In this document: positions 44,132 to 53,394 of the stretch, one piece after another | How the letters are laid out: the number at the start of each line of letters is the position of its first letter | Position numbering within the stretch: position 1 is the stretch's first letter | Source of the DNA: UBA2330 sp035443185 | GTDB taxonomy: Bacteria; Bacteroidota; Ignavibacteria; Tepidaquicellales; Tepidaquicellaceae | Reading direction: 5' to 3' | DNA: 64,000 nt | Assembly: GCA_035443185.1 (NCBI GenBank) | Contig: DAORRV010000002.1 | Location: 35,613 to 99,612 of the forward strand | The notes under the pieces: model-generated | Told to the model about the DNA's origin: nothing | The model's database searches: none | What the model saw: only the letters and a program-made list of their open reading frames with translations | Program-made: the position numbers and the translations under genes

Positions 44132-44977
44132 ATGAAAAATATTCTATTCCCTACAGACTTTTCCCAAAATGCGGATAATGCTCTGAATTTAGCAATTGAT
44201 ATAGCAAAAAAAACTAATGGTACACTTATTCTATTTCATGCATACAGTGTGCAGTTAGTTGATCCCAATATGCCTGCCGAGATCTATCTTTCAGCTTATC
44301 AGGAAGAAGAAAAATCAGCAAAGGAAAATCTTGAGGAGTTGAGAAAAAAAATAATGGACTTCAATAAAGATGATACCGGTAAAAATTTATTTGAAGTAGA
44401 AGCTATCGTTTCACAGGGACTTGTAGTAGATGAAGCTTTATCAATTATAGATGAATTCAACATTGATATCGTTATCATGGGAACACACGGCGCCAGTGGT
44501 CTGACTGAATTAATACTCGGCAGTAATACTGCCAGTCTAATTGAGAATTCTCCGGTTCCTGTTCTTGCTATTCCTCAAAATGTAAAAAATAAATCCATTG
44601 ATAACATTGTCTATGCTTATGATGATATTAAAGCAAACATGCCTTCATTTCAGCGTCTCCTGAATTTTTCTGAAATTTTTAATTCCGAAATTACTTTACT
44701 GCATATTATAGAAACAGGAAAAGATACAGAAGAAAAAAATAAAAAAGCATTTGAGGAAATTAAGAATAATATTGGTTCTGATAAGATTAAACTTGCACTT
44801 GTAACTGAAGAGAATGTACTGGAAGGTATAAACGAATACATAAACTCAAATGATGTGGATGTACTTGCAATGGCAATCAGAAAGAGAAGTTTACTTGATA
44901 AAATTTTCAGCAGAAGTCTTACAAAAAAAATGGCGTATCATACAAAGATCCCGCTTCTCGCTCTTCATAAAGTTTAA
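44132..44977 (+). CDS. Tandem universal stress protein (UspA family)
   Basis: 281 residues, two UspA domains in one chain. The first (about 1-148) starts MKNILFPTDFSQNADNAL and ends with the ATP-binding signature GTHGASGLTELILGSNT followed by SPVPVLAIP, so nucleotide binding is expected. The second (about 155-281) keeps the fold (IDNIVYAYDD, SEITLLHIIE, DVLAMAIRKRSLLDKIF, TKIPLLALHKV). Its glycine-rich loop is lost, so it probably does not bind ATP. Tandem Usp proteins of this type are cytoplasmic and are usually induced by growth arrest or redox stress. The gene stands alone, divergent from the porin gene, with ATG start. DNA polymerase I follows after 69 bp on the same strand, so co-transcription is possible. 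Confidence 0.93.
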   Translation: MKNILFPTDFSQNADNALNLAIDIAKKTNGTLILFHAYSVQLVDPNMPAEIYLSAYQEEEKSAKENLEELRKKIMDFNKDDTGKNLFEVEAIVSQGLVVDEALSIIDEFNIDIVIMGTHGASGLTELILGSNTASLIENSPVPVLAIPQNVKNKSIDNIVYAYDDIKANMPSFQRLLNFSEIFNSEITLLHIIETGKDTEEKNKKAFEEIKNNIGSDKIKLALVTEENVLEGINEYINSNDVDVLAMAIRKRSLLDKIFSRSLTKKMAYHTKIPLLALHKV

Positions 44978-45046
44978 ATCAATTTTACTTTCAACTTATA
45001 GAGTACCCGGATTTTTATAATTAATAATCAAAATAAATAAATTCCT

Positions 45047-47944
45047 TTGGCTGAAAAATTATTTCTTATCGATGCAATGGCAGTGATATACAGAGCTTAT
45101 TTTGCTATGATATCAAATCCGCTTATAAACTCGAAAGGAAGAAATACCTCTGCAGTTTTTGGCTTTGTGAATTCCCTGTTAAAGATTCTCGAAGAGCAAA
45201 GTCCTGATCACATCGCAGTTTGTTTTGATACTGCTGCACCTACATTCCGTCATAAAGAATTTCCGGCATATAAAGCGCAACGCGATGAGATTCCTTCTGA
45301 TATGCCGTGGCAGATCGAAAAAGTAAAAGAAGTTATAAAAGCATTTAACATTCCGATGATCGAGCTTGAAGGTTATGAAGCTGATGACATAATTGGTACA
45401 CTTGTAAAGCAGGCGGAAAAAGAAGATGTTATAAGTTATATGGTCACTCCTGACAAAGATTATATGCAGCTCGTTTCAGATAAAGTATTTATGTTCAAAC
45501 CTGCCCGCACACAATACGGCACTGATAATGAGATCATAGATTCTGAAGGTGTTATAAAAAAATTCGGAGTGCCTCCTGATAAAGTAATAGAAGTACTTGG
45601 TCTTATGGGAGATGCTTCTGATAATATTCCGGGAATAAAAGGTATAGGTGAAAAAACTGCTGCGAAGCTTATACAAGAATTTGGCTCGATCGAAAATATG
45701 TACAATAACATTGACAAGATCACTAAACCAAAACTCAAAGAAAACATTGAGTCTCAAAAAAATGAAGCGCTTCTTTCTTACAGATTAGTCACGATAAAAA
45801 CTGACGTACCGCTTGATATTAATTTTCATAACTTAAATAAGAAGCCCGAAGATGCACCTTTACTGACTGCACTTTTTGAAGATTTAGAATTTAAAACACT
45901 TACAAGAAAATTTTCAGGAGATCAATCTGATACAGATGCTGAGATTAAAGGTTCAGCAAAAAAAGCTGCCTCTGCAAAAAGTATTCCCGATTTTGCGAAA
46001 GTTGATATTACCGGTCCGGATAAAGTCTTAAAAACAATTAAGGACGTAAAGCATGATTATATAATTATTAAGACTGAAAAGGAATTTGAAGAACTTATAA
46101 AACTTCTTTCAAAGGAAGACATTATTTGTTTTGATACTGAGACAGATGCTCTCGATGCAATGAATACTAACCTTGTAGGAATGTCATTTGCATTTGAGGA
46201 ATTCAAGGCATACTATGTTCCTGTAACAGGTAAGATGTTTGATAAGAATTTTAAAAAAGGAAGTAAAGCTGAAAAGGAAATATCTTTATTTGATACTTCG
46301 AATAATGTTGATAATAAAATATCTAAAAACGAAGCAGATAAAGGAATTGATATAAGCACAGCTATAAAAATGGTAAAGCCATTGCTCGAAAATAAAAAAA
46401 TAAAATACGTAGGTCAGAATCTGAAATACGATTATCTCGTGATGAGAAATTACGGCATCGAATTATCGGATATGTTTTTTGATACTCTGATTGGTTCATA
46501 TATTCTCAGACCTGAAGGCGCGCATAATATGGATGCACTTTCAGAAAAATTCCTTGGCTATAAACCAATTTCCATAAAGGAACTGATCGGCAAAGGCAAG
46601 GATCAGATCTCAATGGATAAAGTCGATATTGATATTGCCGGTGAATATGCAGCAGAAGATGCAGATGTGACGCTTCAGCTTTATTACATTCTAAAGTATG
46701 AGCTTGGTAAATTAGATATGAGGAAGCTTTGTGATGTTGTTGAATTTCCTCTGATCAAAGTACTTTCGGAAATGGAATTCGAAGGATTTAAAGTCGATGA
46801 AAGAATTTTAAATACCATTGATAAACAGACACAAAAATTTATAATAGAATACGAAGCAAAAATTTATGCAGCCGCAGGAGAAGAGTTTAATATTAATTCT
46901 ACACAGCAGCTTGCGGAAATTTTATTCAACAAACTTAATCTTACTCCGACTAAAAAGACCAAGACAGGTTTTTCTACCGATGTAAAAGTTTTAGAGGATT
47001 TAAAATATCAGCATGAGATAGCTTCTTTGTTGATTGACTACAGAATGCTGACAAAGCTGAAGTCAACTTATCTCGACGGACTAAAGAAAGCAGTTAATCC
47101 AAGGACAGGGAGAGTTCATACTGTTTTCAATCAGGTAGCAGCAGCAACAGGCAGGCTATCAAGTGTCGATCCGAATCTACAGAACATTCCGATCAGAACT
47201 GAAGCCGGAAGAAGTCTGCGGAAGGCATTCGTGCCGAGGGATAATTCTTATGTGATAATGTCTGCCGATTATTCACAGATCGAACTCCGCATCATGGCAC
47301 ATTATGCAAATGATGAAAATATGCTGAATGCATTTAAAAGACATCATGACATTCATACTGAAACTTCTATGCGAATCTTTGGACTGAAATCAAAAACCGA
47401 AGTGACAGCGGGTATGAGAAGGAAAGCTAAAGAAGTAAACTTTGGGATTATTTATGGCATCGGAGCATTCGGTCTGGCCAGCAGATTAGAGATAAAAAAT
47501 TCTGAAGCAAAAGAGATCATTGAGAGATATTTCCGTGAGTATCCAAATGTCAGAACATATATGGAAGAGACGAAAAAATTTGCGCATGAAAACGGTTATG
47601 TCGAGACGCTTCTTGGCAGAAGGAGATATCTTCCTCAGATCAATAATCAAAATGCAGCAGCAAGAGCAGAAGACGAAAGAGCTGCAATCAACATGCCGAT
47701 CCAGGGAACTGCAGCAGACATGATAAAAATAGCTATGATTAATATTTATGTTGAATTTCAAAAGAACAAACTTGAATCCAAAATGCTCCTTCAGGTTCAT
47801 GACGAACTTGTATTTGAAGTAAAGAAAACTGAACTCGAAAAAGTAAAGAAGATAGTAACAGATAAAATGAAAAATGCTATTGCTCTGAATGTGAACATTG
47901 AAGTGGAAGTCGGTGAAGGTGATAGTTGGTATGAAGCGCACTGA
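45047..47944 (+). CDS. polA: DNA polymerase I
   Basis: 965 residues, TTG start; MAEKLFLIDAMAVIYRAYFAM is the family's usual beginning. Three domains are complete. The 5'-nuclease (about 1-290) has LEGYEADDIIGTL and GDASDNIPGIKGIGEKTA. The 3'-5' exonuclease (about 345-560) has ICFDTETDALD, GQNLKYDYLVM and YAAEDADVTLQL, so the DEDD metal ligands look intact, unlike the degenerate domain of some thermophile enzymes. The polymerase has motif A SADYSQIELRIMAHY, motif B RRKAKEVNFGIIYGIGAFGL and motif C QVHDELVFEV. Length is slightly over E. coli PolA, from a lysine/alanine-rich linker near 305-335 and an insertion near 400-440 within the exonuclease. It functions in Okazaki fragment processing and repair. 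A heptamer array fills the whole gap between it and hldD. Confidence 0.98.
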   Translation: MAEKLFLIDAMAVIYRAYFAMISNPLINSKGRNTSAVFGFVNSLLKILEEQSPDHIAVCFDTAAPTFRHKEFPAYKAQRDEIPSDMPWQIEKVKEVIKAFNIPMIELEGYEADDIIGTLVKQAEKEDVISYMVTPDKDYMQLVSDKVFMFKPARTQYGTDNEIIDSEGVIKKFGVPPDKVIEVLGLMGDASDNIPGIKGIGEKTAAKLIQEFGSIENMYNNIDKITKPKLKENIESQKNEALLSYRLVTIKTDVPLDINFHNLNKKPEDAPLLTALFEDLEFKTLTRKFSGDQSDTDAEIKGSAKKAASAKSIPDFAKVDITGPDKVLKTIKDVKHDYIIIKTEKEFEELIKLLSKEDIICFDTETDALDAMNTNLVGMSFAFEEFKAYYVPVTGKMFDKNFKKGSKAEKEISLFDTSNNVDNKISKNEADKGIDISTAIKMVKPLLENKKIKYVGQNLKYDYLVMRNYGIELSDMFFDTLIGSYILRPEGAHNMDALSEKFLGYKPISIKELIGKGKDQISMDKVDIDIAGEYAAEDADVTLQLYYILKYELGKLDMRKLCDVVEFPLIKVLSEMEFEGFKVDERILNTIDKQTQKFIIEYEAKIYAAAGEEFNINSTQQLAEILFNKLNLTPTKKTKTGFSTDVKVLEDLKYQHEIASLLIDYRMLTKLKSTYLDGLKKAVNPRTGRVHTVFNQVAAATGRLSSVDPNLQNIPIRTEAGRSLRKAFVPRDNSYVIMSADYSQIELRIMAHYANDENMLNAFKRHHDIHTETSMRIFGLKSKTEVTAGMRRKAKEVNFGIIYGIGAFGLASRLEIKNSEAKEIIERYFREYPNVRTYMEETKKFAHENGYVETLLGRRRYLPQINNQNAAARAEDERAAINMPIQGTAADMIKIAMINIYVEFQKNKLESKMLLQVHDELVFEVKKTELEKVKKIVTDKMKNAIALNVNIEVEVGEGDSWYEAH

Positions 47945-47946
47945 TC

Positions 47947-48047
47947 AATTTTAAATTTTAAATAATAAATATTTAATAGTAATTCGTAACCCGTAACTTA
48001 TAAAATTCTTAATTCCTAATTTTTAATTTTTAATTTTTAATTTTTTT
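47947..48047. repeat. Heptamer tandem array between polA and hldD
   Basis: Starting two bases after the polA stop and ending two bases before the hldD ATG, the sequence reads in 7-mers: AATTTTA twice, AATAATA, AATATTT, AATAGTA, ATTCGTA, ACCCGTA, ACTTATA, a 2-nt slip, ATTCTTA, ATTCCTA and ATTTTTA three times. It replaces any visible ribosome site for hldD, whose start follows directly after the T-rich end. Confidence 0.85.
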
Positions 48048-48049
48048 AA

Positions 48050-49066
48050 ATGATAGTAGTAACCGGCGGAGCGGGATTTATAGGCAGTGCATTAGTGTGG
48101 CGTCTGAATCAGCTTGGAGAAGAAGATATAATCATAGTGGATGATTTTACAAAAGATGAAAAAGAATCTGGTGACAAATCATTTTCAGCAAAAGATGATA
48201 AGTGGAAAAATCTCGTTCATCTGAAATATGCTGATGTATTTGACAAAGAAGATTTCGGACATATGCTTTCATCTGACTTTATGAAAAATTTTGAAGTTGA
48301 AACGGTATTTCATCTTGGCGCAAACAGTTCGACAACTGAAAGGGACTTTGGTTCTCTGATGACAAATAATTATGAATACACAAAATATCTGTGTGAAAAA
48401 GCGATTGAAAACAATGTGAGATTCATTTATGCTTCATCTGCAGCAACTTACGGTGACGGTTCGAAAGGTTATGAAGATGATGAAAGCAAACTCAACACAC
48501 TTGTTCCTCTGAACGGCTATGGCTACTCAAAACACATGTTCGATATCTGGGCAAAAAAACTAAAGCTGCTAGATAAAATTGTCGGATTAAAATATTTTAA
48601 TGTATATGGCCCGAATGAATATCATAAAGAAGACATGCGAAGCGTTGTGAATAAATGTTATCATCAGATAAAAGAAACGGGTAAGGCAAGATTATTCAAA
48701 TCAGCAAACCCTGAATTCGCGGACGGTGGTCAGAGTCGTGACTTTCTTTATGTGAAAGATGCAATAGAGATGACATTATTTTTCAGAGAAAATAAAATTG
48801 TCAACGGTATTTACAATATCGGTACGGGTGAGTCCAATTCTTTTAATGAATTTGTAAAACCGGTTTTCAAAGCCCTGGACATAAAGGAGAATATAGAATA
48901 TTTTGATATGCCTGAGATTTTACAGGAAAAATATCAATACTATACAAAAGCCGATATCACTAAATTAAGAAATGCAGGCTACAAGAAAGAGATTTATAAA
49001 ATAGATGATGCAGTGACGGATTATGTAGCGGGATACCTTAATACTGAAGATGCTTATCTTAATTAA
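48050..49066 (+). CDS. hldD: ADP-L-glycero-D-manno-heptose 6-epimerase
   Basis: 338 residues, an extended short-chain dehydrogenase. The NADP-binding loop VTGGAGFIGSALVWRLN opens the protein. The catalytic region has FIYASSAATYGDG (Ser/Thr) and YGYSKHMFDIWA, with the Y-x-x-x-K pair in NGYGYSKHMFD, and NVYGPNEYHKEDMRSVV is the HldD-specific stretch. HldD makes the last step to ADP-L-glycero-beta-D-manno-heptose, the donor for inner-core lipopolysaccharide. The two earlier kinase and nucleotidyltransferase activities are encoded 9 kb away at 58102-59594, so most of the pathway is in this window; the GmhA and GmhB steps are not seen. ATG start directly after the heptamer array, stop just before an assembly gap. 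Confidence 0.95.
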   Translation: MIVVTGGAGFIGSALVWRLNQLGEEDIIIVDDFTKDEKESGDKSFSAKDDKWKNLVHLKYADVFDKEDFGHMLSSDFMKNFEVETVFHLGANSSTTERDFGSLMTNNYEYTKYLCEKAIENNVRFIYASSAATYGDGSKGYEDDESKLNTLVPLNGYGYSKHMFDIWAKKLKLLDKIVGLKYFNVYGPNEYHKEDMRSVVNKCYHQIKETGKARLFKSANPEFADGGQSRDFLYVKDAIEMTLFFRENKIVNGIYNIGTGESNSFNEFVKPVFKALDIKENIEYFDMPEILQEKYQYYTKADITKLRNAGYKKEIYKIDDAVTDYVAGYLNTEDAYLN

Positions 49067-49075
49067 TAATTAATA
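49061..49075. repeat. Heptamer-period repeat at second gap edge
   Basis: Two copies of AATTAAT spanning the hldD stop codon (TAA at 49064-49066), cut off by the N run. Short and low in information by itself. It matters because it matches the pattern at the first gap. Confidence 0.45.
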
Positions 49076-49175
49076 NNNNNNNNNNNNNNNNNNNNNNNNN
49101 NNNNNNNNNNNNNNNNNNNNNNNNNNNNNNNNNNNNNNNNNNNNNNNNNNNNNNNNNNNNNNNNNNNNNNNNNNN
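49076..49175. other. Assembly gap of 100 N
   Basis: Exactly 100 N between hldD and the deiminase-like gene. The placeholder length says nothing of the real distance. The left edge is heptamer-period sequence, so a collapsed tandem array is a likely cause. Confidence 0.99.
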
Positions 49176-49227
49176 AAATAAATCACTTAAGAAAAATTAG
49201 AAAATTTTAAACAATAAACTTATAAAA

Positions 49228-50949
49228 ATGAAATCCATTTTATTGATTCTACTCTTTGTTACTTTGACAGGAAAATCTTTTTCACAGGACTTGCCGCATT
49301 ATATGACAGATAAAGAGAAAGAACTTTCAAAAAATTATCAGTACAATTTTTTCCCGACTGACAATACAAATCCACCGCCGACTCCTGTCAGGACAATGGC
49401 TGAATGGGAGGAAGTGCAGGGAGTTATAGTTGCATGGACTTCTTACACTACTATAATCAGACAGATTGTCGATTATGTACAGGATGAATGTCAGGTATTT
49501 ATAGTCTGCAGTGATTCCAATTCTGTAAAGACATTTCTTACCAGTGGCGGAGTACCTCTTGTGAATCTCAGATTTATTGTTGCTCCGTTCAATTCAGTCT
49601 GGTGCAGGGATTACGGTCCGTGGGCTGCATACTCGGGAATTTCCGACAGCCTGAAAATTATAGACTGGATCTACAACAGACCGAGAGCTCAGGACGACCT
49701 TGTTCCGACTGCATTTGCAAATTATACAAATCTTCCGATCTATGAAGCAACTGTTGCTCCAAATAATCTCATTGCAACCGGAGGAAATCTAATGGTTGAC
49801 GGAAACGGCACAGCTTTTTCATCAAAACTTATTATAGATGAAAATCCTACCAAGACAGAATCTCAAATCGACGGGATTATGAACAGCTACTTAGGAGTTT
49901 CGAGATATATAAAAATGAATACACTTCCATATGATGAGATACATCATATTGACATGCATATAAAACTTTTGGATGAAGAAACTTTACTCGTAGGGCAGTA
50001 TCCTCCGGGAGTAGCTGACGGTCCGCAGATTGAAGCAAACTTACAGTATGTATTAAATAATTTTCAGACATGTTATGGGAGACCTTACAAAGTTGTAAGG
50101 ATTCCAATGCCTCCGAGCTCTGGCGGTCAGTATCCGCCAAGTTCAAATTATTTTACTTATACAAATTCTGTGTTTGTAAACAAAACTATTATTGTTCCGA
50201 TCTATGGCCTTGCTCAGGATTCTACTGCTCTCAGGATCTACAGGGAAAATCTTCCGGGATACAGAGTTGTCGGGCTCAATGCAAGTCAGATGATCTCTGC
50301 TCTCGGTGCAATACACTGTATCACAAAAGAAATTGGTGTCGCCGAACCGATATTCTTCTCACATCCGAAATTACATAATACACTGAATACCACTTCACCA
50401 TATGAAGTGAAATCTTATATTAAAACCAAGTCAGGCGTTGCCTCTGCAAAAGTCTTCTGGAGAACTGATACGACACAGTCTTACAATGAAATTACCATGA
50501 CAGGAAGTTTGGATACATTCAGAGCAAACATTCCTCAGCAAAGTCTTGGTACAAATGTTTATTATTATATTTCAGCTACATCGAATTCAAATCGAACTGT
50601 CACAAAACCTATTACTGCACCGCAGGGATATTTAAAATTTGTGATAGACAATCCGACTTCTGTAATCTCAAATAATTCTCAGGCAGAGAATTATTCTTTG
50701 TCACAAAATTATCCTAATCCCTTTAATCCAAAAACAGTAATTAATTACAAATTGCAAGTTACGGGAAATGCGAAGATAATGGTTTATGATGTTCTTGGGA
50801 ATGAAGTTGCAACTTTGGTAAATGAAAAACAAAATGCAGGCAGCTATTCAGTTGAGTTTGATGGAAGTAATTTTTCCAGCGGAATTTATTTTTACAGAAT
50901 CTCTTCCGGGAATTTTAATGAGACAAAAAGAATGATGCTTATAAAATAA
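49228..50949 (+). CDS. Secreted peptidylarginine deiminase-like protein (PAD_porph family) with T9SS tail
   Basis: 573 residues. A signal peptide (1-19, SFS-Q) is followed by a guanidino-group-modifying enzyme domain (about 45-375) of the Porphyromonas-type deiminase / agmatine deiminase family. The catalytic residues of P. gingivalis PPAD can be matched: Asp128 in WCRDYGPW, His240 and Asp242 in HHIDMHIKLLDEETLLVG, and the nucleophile Cys364 in GAIHCIT. After an Ig-like segment (about 385-475: VASAKVFWRTDTTQSYNEI) comes the T9SS sorting domain (QNYPNPFNPKT ... NETKRMMLIK). The chemistry would be hydrolysis of a guanidinium to a ureido group on arginine residues of proteins or on agmatine. Secretion and the sorting tail favour an extracellular, PPAD-like role over cytoplasmic polyamine synthesis. 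Start codon is ATG, just after an assembly gap. Confidence 0.9.
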   Translation: MKSILLILLFVTLTGKSFSQDLPHYMTDKEKELSKNYQYNFFPTDNTNPPPTPVRTMAEWEEVQGVIVAWTSYTTIIRQIVDYVQDECQVFIVCSDSNSVKTFLTSGGVPLVNLRFIVAPFNSVWCRDYGPWAAYSGISDSLKIIDWIYNRPRAQDDLVPTAFANYTNLPIYEATVAPNNLIATGGNLMVDGNGTAFSSKLIIDENPTKTESQIDGIMNSYLGVSRYIKMNTLPYDEIHHIDMHIKLLDEETLLVGQYPPGVADGPQIEANLQYVLNNFQTCYGRPYKVVRIPMPPSSGGQYPPSSNYFTYTNSVFVNKTIIVPIYGLAQDSTALRIYRENLPGYRVVGLNASQMISALGAIHCITKEIGVAEPIFFSHPKLHNTLNTTSPYEVKSYIKTKSGVASAKVFWRTDTTQSYNEITMTGSLDTFRANIPQQSLGTNVYYYISATSNSNRTVTKPITAPQGYLKFVIDNPTSVISNNSQAENYSLSQNYPNPFNPKTVINYKLQVTGNAKIMVYDVLGNEVATLVNEKQNAGSYSVEFDGSNFSSGIYFYRISSGNFNETKRMMLIK

Positions 50950-50951
50950 TA

Positions 50952-50986
50952 AATTTTAAATAGTAAATTTTAAATAGTAAATTTTA
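50952..50986. repeat. Heptamer tandem array, (AATTTTA/AATAGTA) alternating
   Basis: Five 7-mers, AATTTTA, AATAGTA, AATTTTA, AATAGTA, AATTTTA, beginning two bases after the deiminase gene's stop codon. A 14-bp period arises from the alternation of two units, the same trick seen in the 42396 and 60494 arrays. Confidence 0.85.
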
Positions 50987-50990
50987 CATT

Positions 50991-51024
50991 TCCGCAGAGT
51001 CAGAAAAGCAGTTGACTCTGCGGA
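50991..51024. repeat. GCAGAGTC hairpin element, 11-bp stem
   Basis: TCCGCAGAGTC (50991-51001) pairs perfectly with GACTCTGCGGA (51014-51024) across a 12-nt loop, followed by GACATTAGAGACATTA. It belongs to the same family as the hairpin at 25508. It lies between convergent genes (deiminase and RNase R) and may end transcripts, though no T-run follows on either strand. Confidence 0.78.
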
Positions 51025-51082
51025 GACATTAGAGACATTATCATTTATAATCGTGTGGGAATTTATAAATTTAGATTTGCAG

Positions 51083-51115
51083 TCCTCAGAGTCCATAAGC
51101 ATTTGACTCAGAGGA
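51083..51115. repeat. Second hairpin element, CCTCAGAGTC variant
   Basis: TCCTCAGAGTC pairs with GACTCAGAGGA with one central mismatch across an 11-nt loop, again followed by GACATTA. The two halves share a change from CCGC to CCTC relative to the copy 60 bp upstream. The outer stem has therefore been kept by paired substitutions. Confidence 0.7.
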
Positions 51116-51146
51116 GACATTAATGTAAAATTTTATTCGGTATGAG

Positions 51147-53390
51147 TTAGCTCACCAAAGCAAAATCTATTTTCTTACTTTCTTTATTTACCCGGATGAC
51201 TTTTATTCTGACCTTCTGTCCGGCTTTGAGAGTCTTCTTTTTTCTCCTTCCAAAGGCCATATGTCTTTTTTCATCATATACATAATAGTCATCTTCCATA
51301 TCTCTGAATCTGATCATGCCTTCCACCAGAATATCCATGATCTCAACAAATATCCCGTACTGCATCATGCCTGATATTATGCCGTCGTATTCTGAGCCAA
51401 GATGTTTTGAAATATAATCTGTCTGCATCAGTTTTATAGATTCACGTTCAGCTTTTTCAGCATTCTGCTCCATAATAGAACTCTGCTTGCAGATTTCAGG
51501 AAGCACCTTTTCATAATGTAAAATTCTTTCACGTAGCTTCTTTCCGCCATTGAGATAATCAAAAAGACATCGGTGAACTGCAAGATCAGGATATCTTCTG
51601 ATAGGCGATGTGAAATGTGAATAATCTTTAAACCCAAGTCCGTAATGTCCGATATTTTTTGTCTGATAAATTGCCTTTGCCATCGATCTGATAAAAAGAT
51701 CATTGATAATAAATTCTTCGTGCTTGCCTTCTATATCATTCAAAAGCTGTCTGAGAGATTCTTTGTCTTCGACGTTTATTTTATAACCAAACTGTTTTAC
51801 AAATTCCGAAAGCTCTTTCATCTTGTCAGGATTTGGAGTGTCATGAACTCTGTAAATAAAAGGGTAATTTATTTTTTGTTCTTTGGAAATATTACCGACA
51901 AATTCTGTAGCACATTTATTTGCAAGCAGCATAAACTCCTCGATCAGACGCATTGAGTTTAGTCTTTCCTTTACTACTATCTCAGCGACACTGCCGCTTT
52001 TATCAAATTTAAATTTCACCTCATTTGAATCAAAATCAAGACTCTCTTCTCTCAGTCTTTCCAGAGTAATTGATTTACTAAGCTTGTCCATTACTTTCAG
52101 CTCTTTATAAAAATCACCTTTACCTGTCTCAATTATTTTCTGTGCCTCTTCATACGTAAATCTTCTTTTACTGTTGATAACTGTTTTTCTTATTTCAAAA
52201 CTTTTTACTTTCAGAGATTTGCCAAGTGTGATCAGTATTGAAAAAGTAAGACGGTCTTCATTAGGTTTCAGTGAACAAAGTTCATTTGAAATTTTCTCAG
52301 GTAACATAGGTATTACGTTCTTCACCAAATATGCACTGGTAGCTCTACGCAAAGCTTCCTTATCAAGCTCGGTATCTTCCTGTACAAAATGCGATACATC
52401 AGCAATATGAACACCAAGTATATATCCACCGCCTTTGATCTTCTCTACTGAGACAGCATCATCAAAATCTTTTGCATCTTCAGGGTCGATAGTAAAAATT
52501 ACTTTATCTCTGAGATCAAGTCTGTCTTTGGGATCATATTCTATTTTCAGAACTTCTGCTTCCTTCATTACTTCATTCGGAAATTCTTTTACTAATCCGA
52601 ATTTTCTCATGATTGAAACCTCTTCCGCTCCTCTTACTCCGGACTTGCCAAGTACTTCAAGAACTTTCGCACGCAGATCAGTAAATTCATCTCCATGATC
52701 CCCCGGATTTAAAATTTCTGCATACACTTTGTCATTATGAACTGCCTCATTAAAATCCCTGAAAGAAACAATGATCTCCTTTTTTATCTCTCTCGAATCC
52801 GGAAATATCAGACCGTAGCTTTTGTGATCTTCAAATTTTCCTGTGACAAATTTTTTAATATGAGTGACAATTTCAATAATCTCTGCATCATTTCCTTCAT
52901 CAGATTTAAGAGAGTTGAATTTTACAATATCACCGATCTTATGGGCATACGTCCTGGAGCTTTTTATATTATAAATTTTAATCTCATCACTTTCAGATTT
53001 AACTTTAATAACTGGTCTCCCGTCTTTTCCAAAATCAATTTCACCAGTGATATCTTCTTTATTTATGTCTGCAGTTTTTTCGAATTTATAACCGCTGACC
53101 TTTAATCTGCCTTTGTTACTGCTGTCGGTCTTAAACCTAAGATTCTTGCTGCCGCTTTTTTTATCAGAAGATTTTTTAACAATTGGCTCTGCAAGTTTAT
53201 TTCCAGTATTCAAACTGTAATATTTTCTATCCCGCTGTATACTTCCTTCATTTACAAGTTTATGCAGATGTTTTTTAAGAGTTTCTCTCTGAGATGGTTT
53301 AAGATTCAGTTTTTTTAAAATTGAATTTACCTTAAAAGAAGTGTCTTTGTTTTTATTTAAAAGCTCGAGTATTTTTTCCTGAGTATTAAT
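51147..53390 (-). CDS. rnr: Ribonuclease R, with N-terminal part lacking a canonical start codon
   Basis: Residues from the TTG at 53213 give 688 aa. They hold cold-shock-like domains, the RNB exonuclease domain with DPEDAKDFDDAVSVE and GVHIADVSHFV (active-site Asp cluster), and a C-terminal S1 domain (GIISGMMQYGIFVEI ... RHMAFGRRKKKTLKAGQKV). Upstream, the same frame stays open to a stop at 53420. It encodes a winged-helix domain typical of RNase R (KILELLNKNKDTSFKVNSIL ... LHKLVNEGSIQRDRKYYSLN, 53378-53208). That stretch has no ATG, GTG or TTG. An ATT at 53390-53388, five bases after the tamB stop, is the best candidate, so the coordinates given use it. TTG 53213 is the fallback. Function: 3'-5' degradation of structured RNA and rRNA quality control. 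Probably co-transcribed with tamB. Confidence 0.9.
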   Translation of the reverse strand: MNTQEKILELLNKNKDTSFKVNSILKKLNLKPSQRETLKKHLHKLVNEGSIQRDRKYYSLNTGNKLAEPIVKKSSDKKSGSKNLRFKTDSSNKGRLKVSGYKFEKTADINKEDITGEIDFGKDGRPVIKVKSESDEIKIYNIKSSRTYAHKIGDIVKFNSLKSDEGNDAEIIEIVTHIKKFVTGKFEDHKSYGLIFPDSREIKKEIIVSFRDFNEAVHNDKVYAEILNPGDHGDEFTDLRAKVLEVLGKSGVRGAEEVSIMRKFGLVKEFPNEVMKEAEVLKIEYDPKDRLDLRDKVIFTIDPEDAKDFDDAVSVEKIKGGGYILGVHIADVSHFVQEDTELDKEALRRATSAYLVKNVIPMLPEKISNELCSLKPNEDRLTFSILITLGKSLKVKSFEIRKTVINSKRRFTYEEAQKIIETGKGDFYKELKVMDKLSKSITLERLREESLDFDSNEVKFKFDKSGSVAEIVVKERLNSMRLIEEFMLLANKCATEFVGNISKEQKINYPFIYRVHDTPNPDKMKELSEFVKQFGYKINVEDKESLRQLLNDIEGKHEEFIINDLFIRSMAKAIYQTKNIGHYGLGFKDYSHFTSPIRRYPDLAVHRCLFDYLNGGKKLRERILHYEKVLPEICKQSSIMEQNAEKAERESIKLMQTDYISKHLGSEYDGIISGMMQYGIFVEIMDILVEGMIRFRDMEDDYYVYDEKRHMAFGRRKKKTLKAGQKVRIKVIRVNKESKKIDFALVS

Positions 53391-53394
53391 ATTT

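Noticed and set aside
51883..53105. Plus-strand open frames opposite RNase R
   Set aside because: They are antisense to conserved RNB and cold-shock domains, serine-rich as expected for reversed coding DNA, and have no homology signal.
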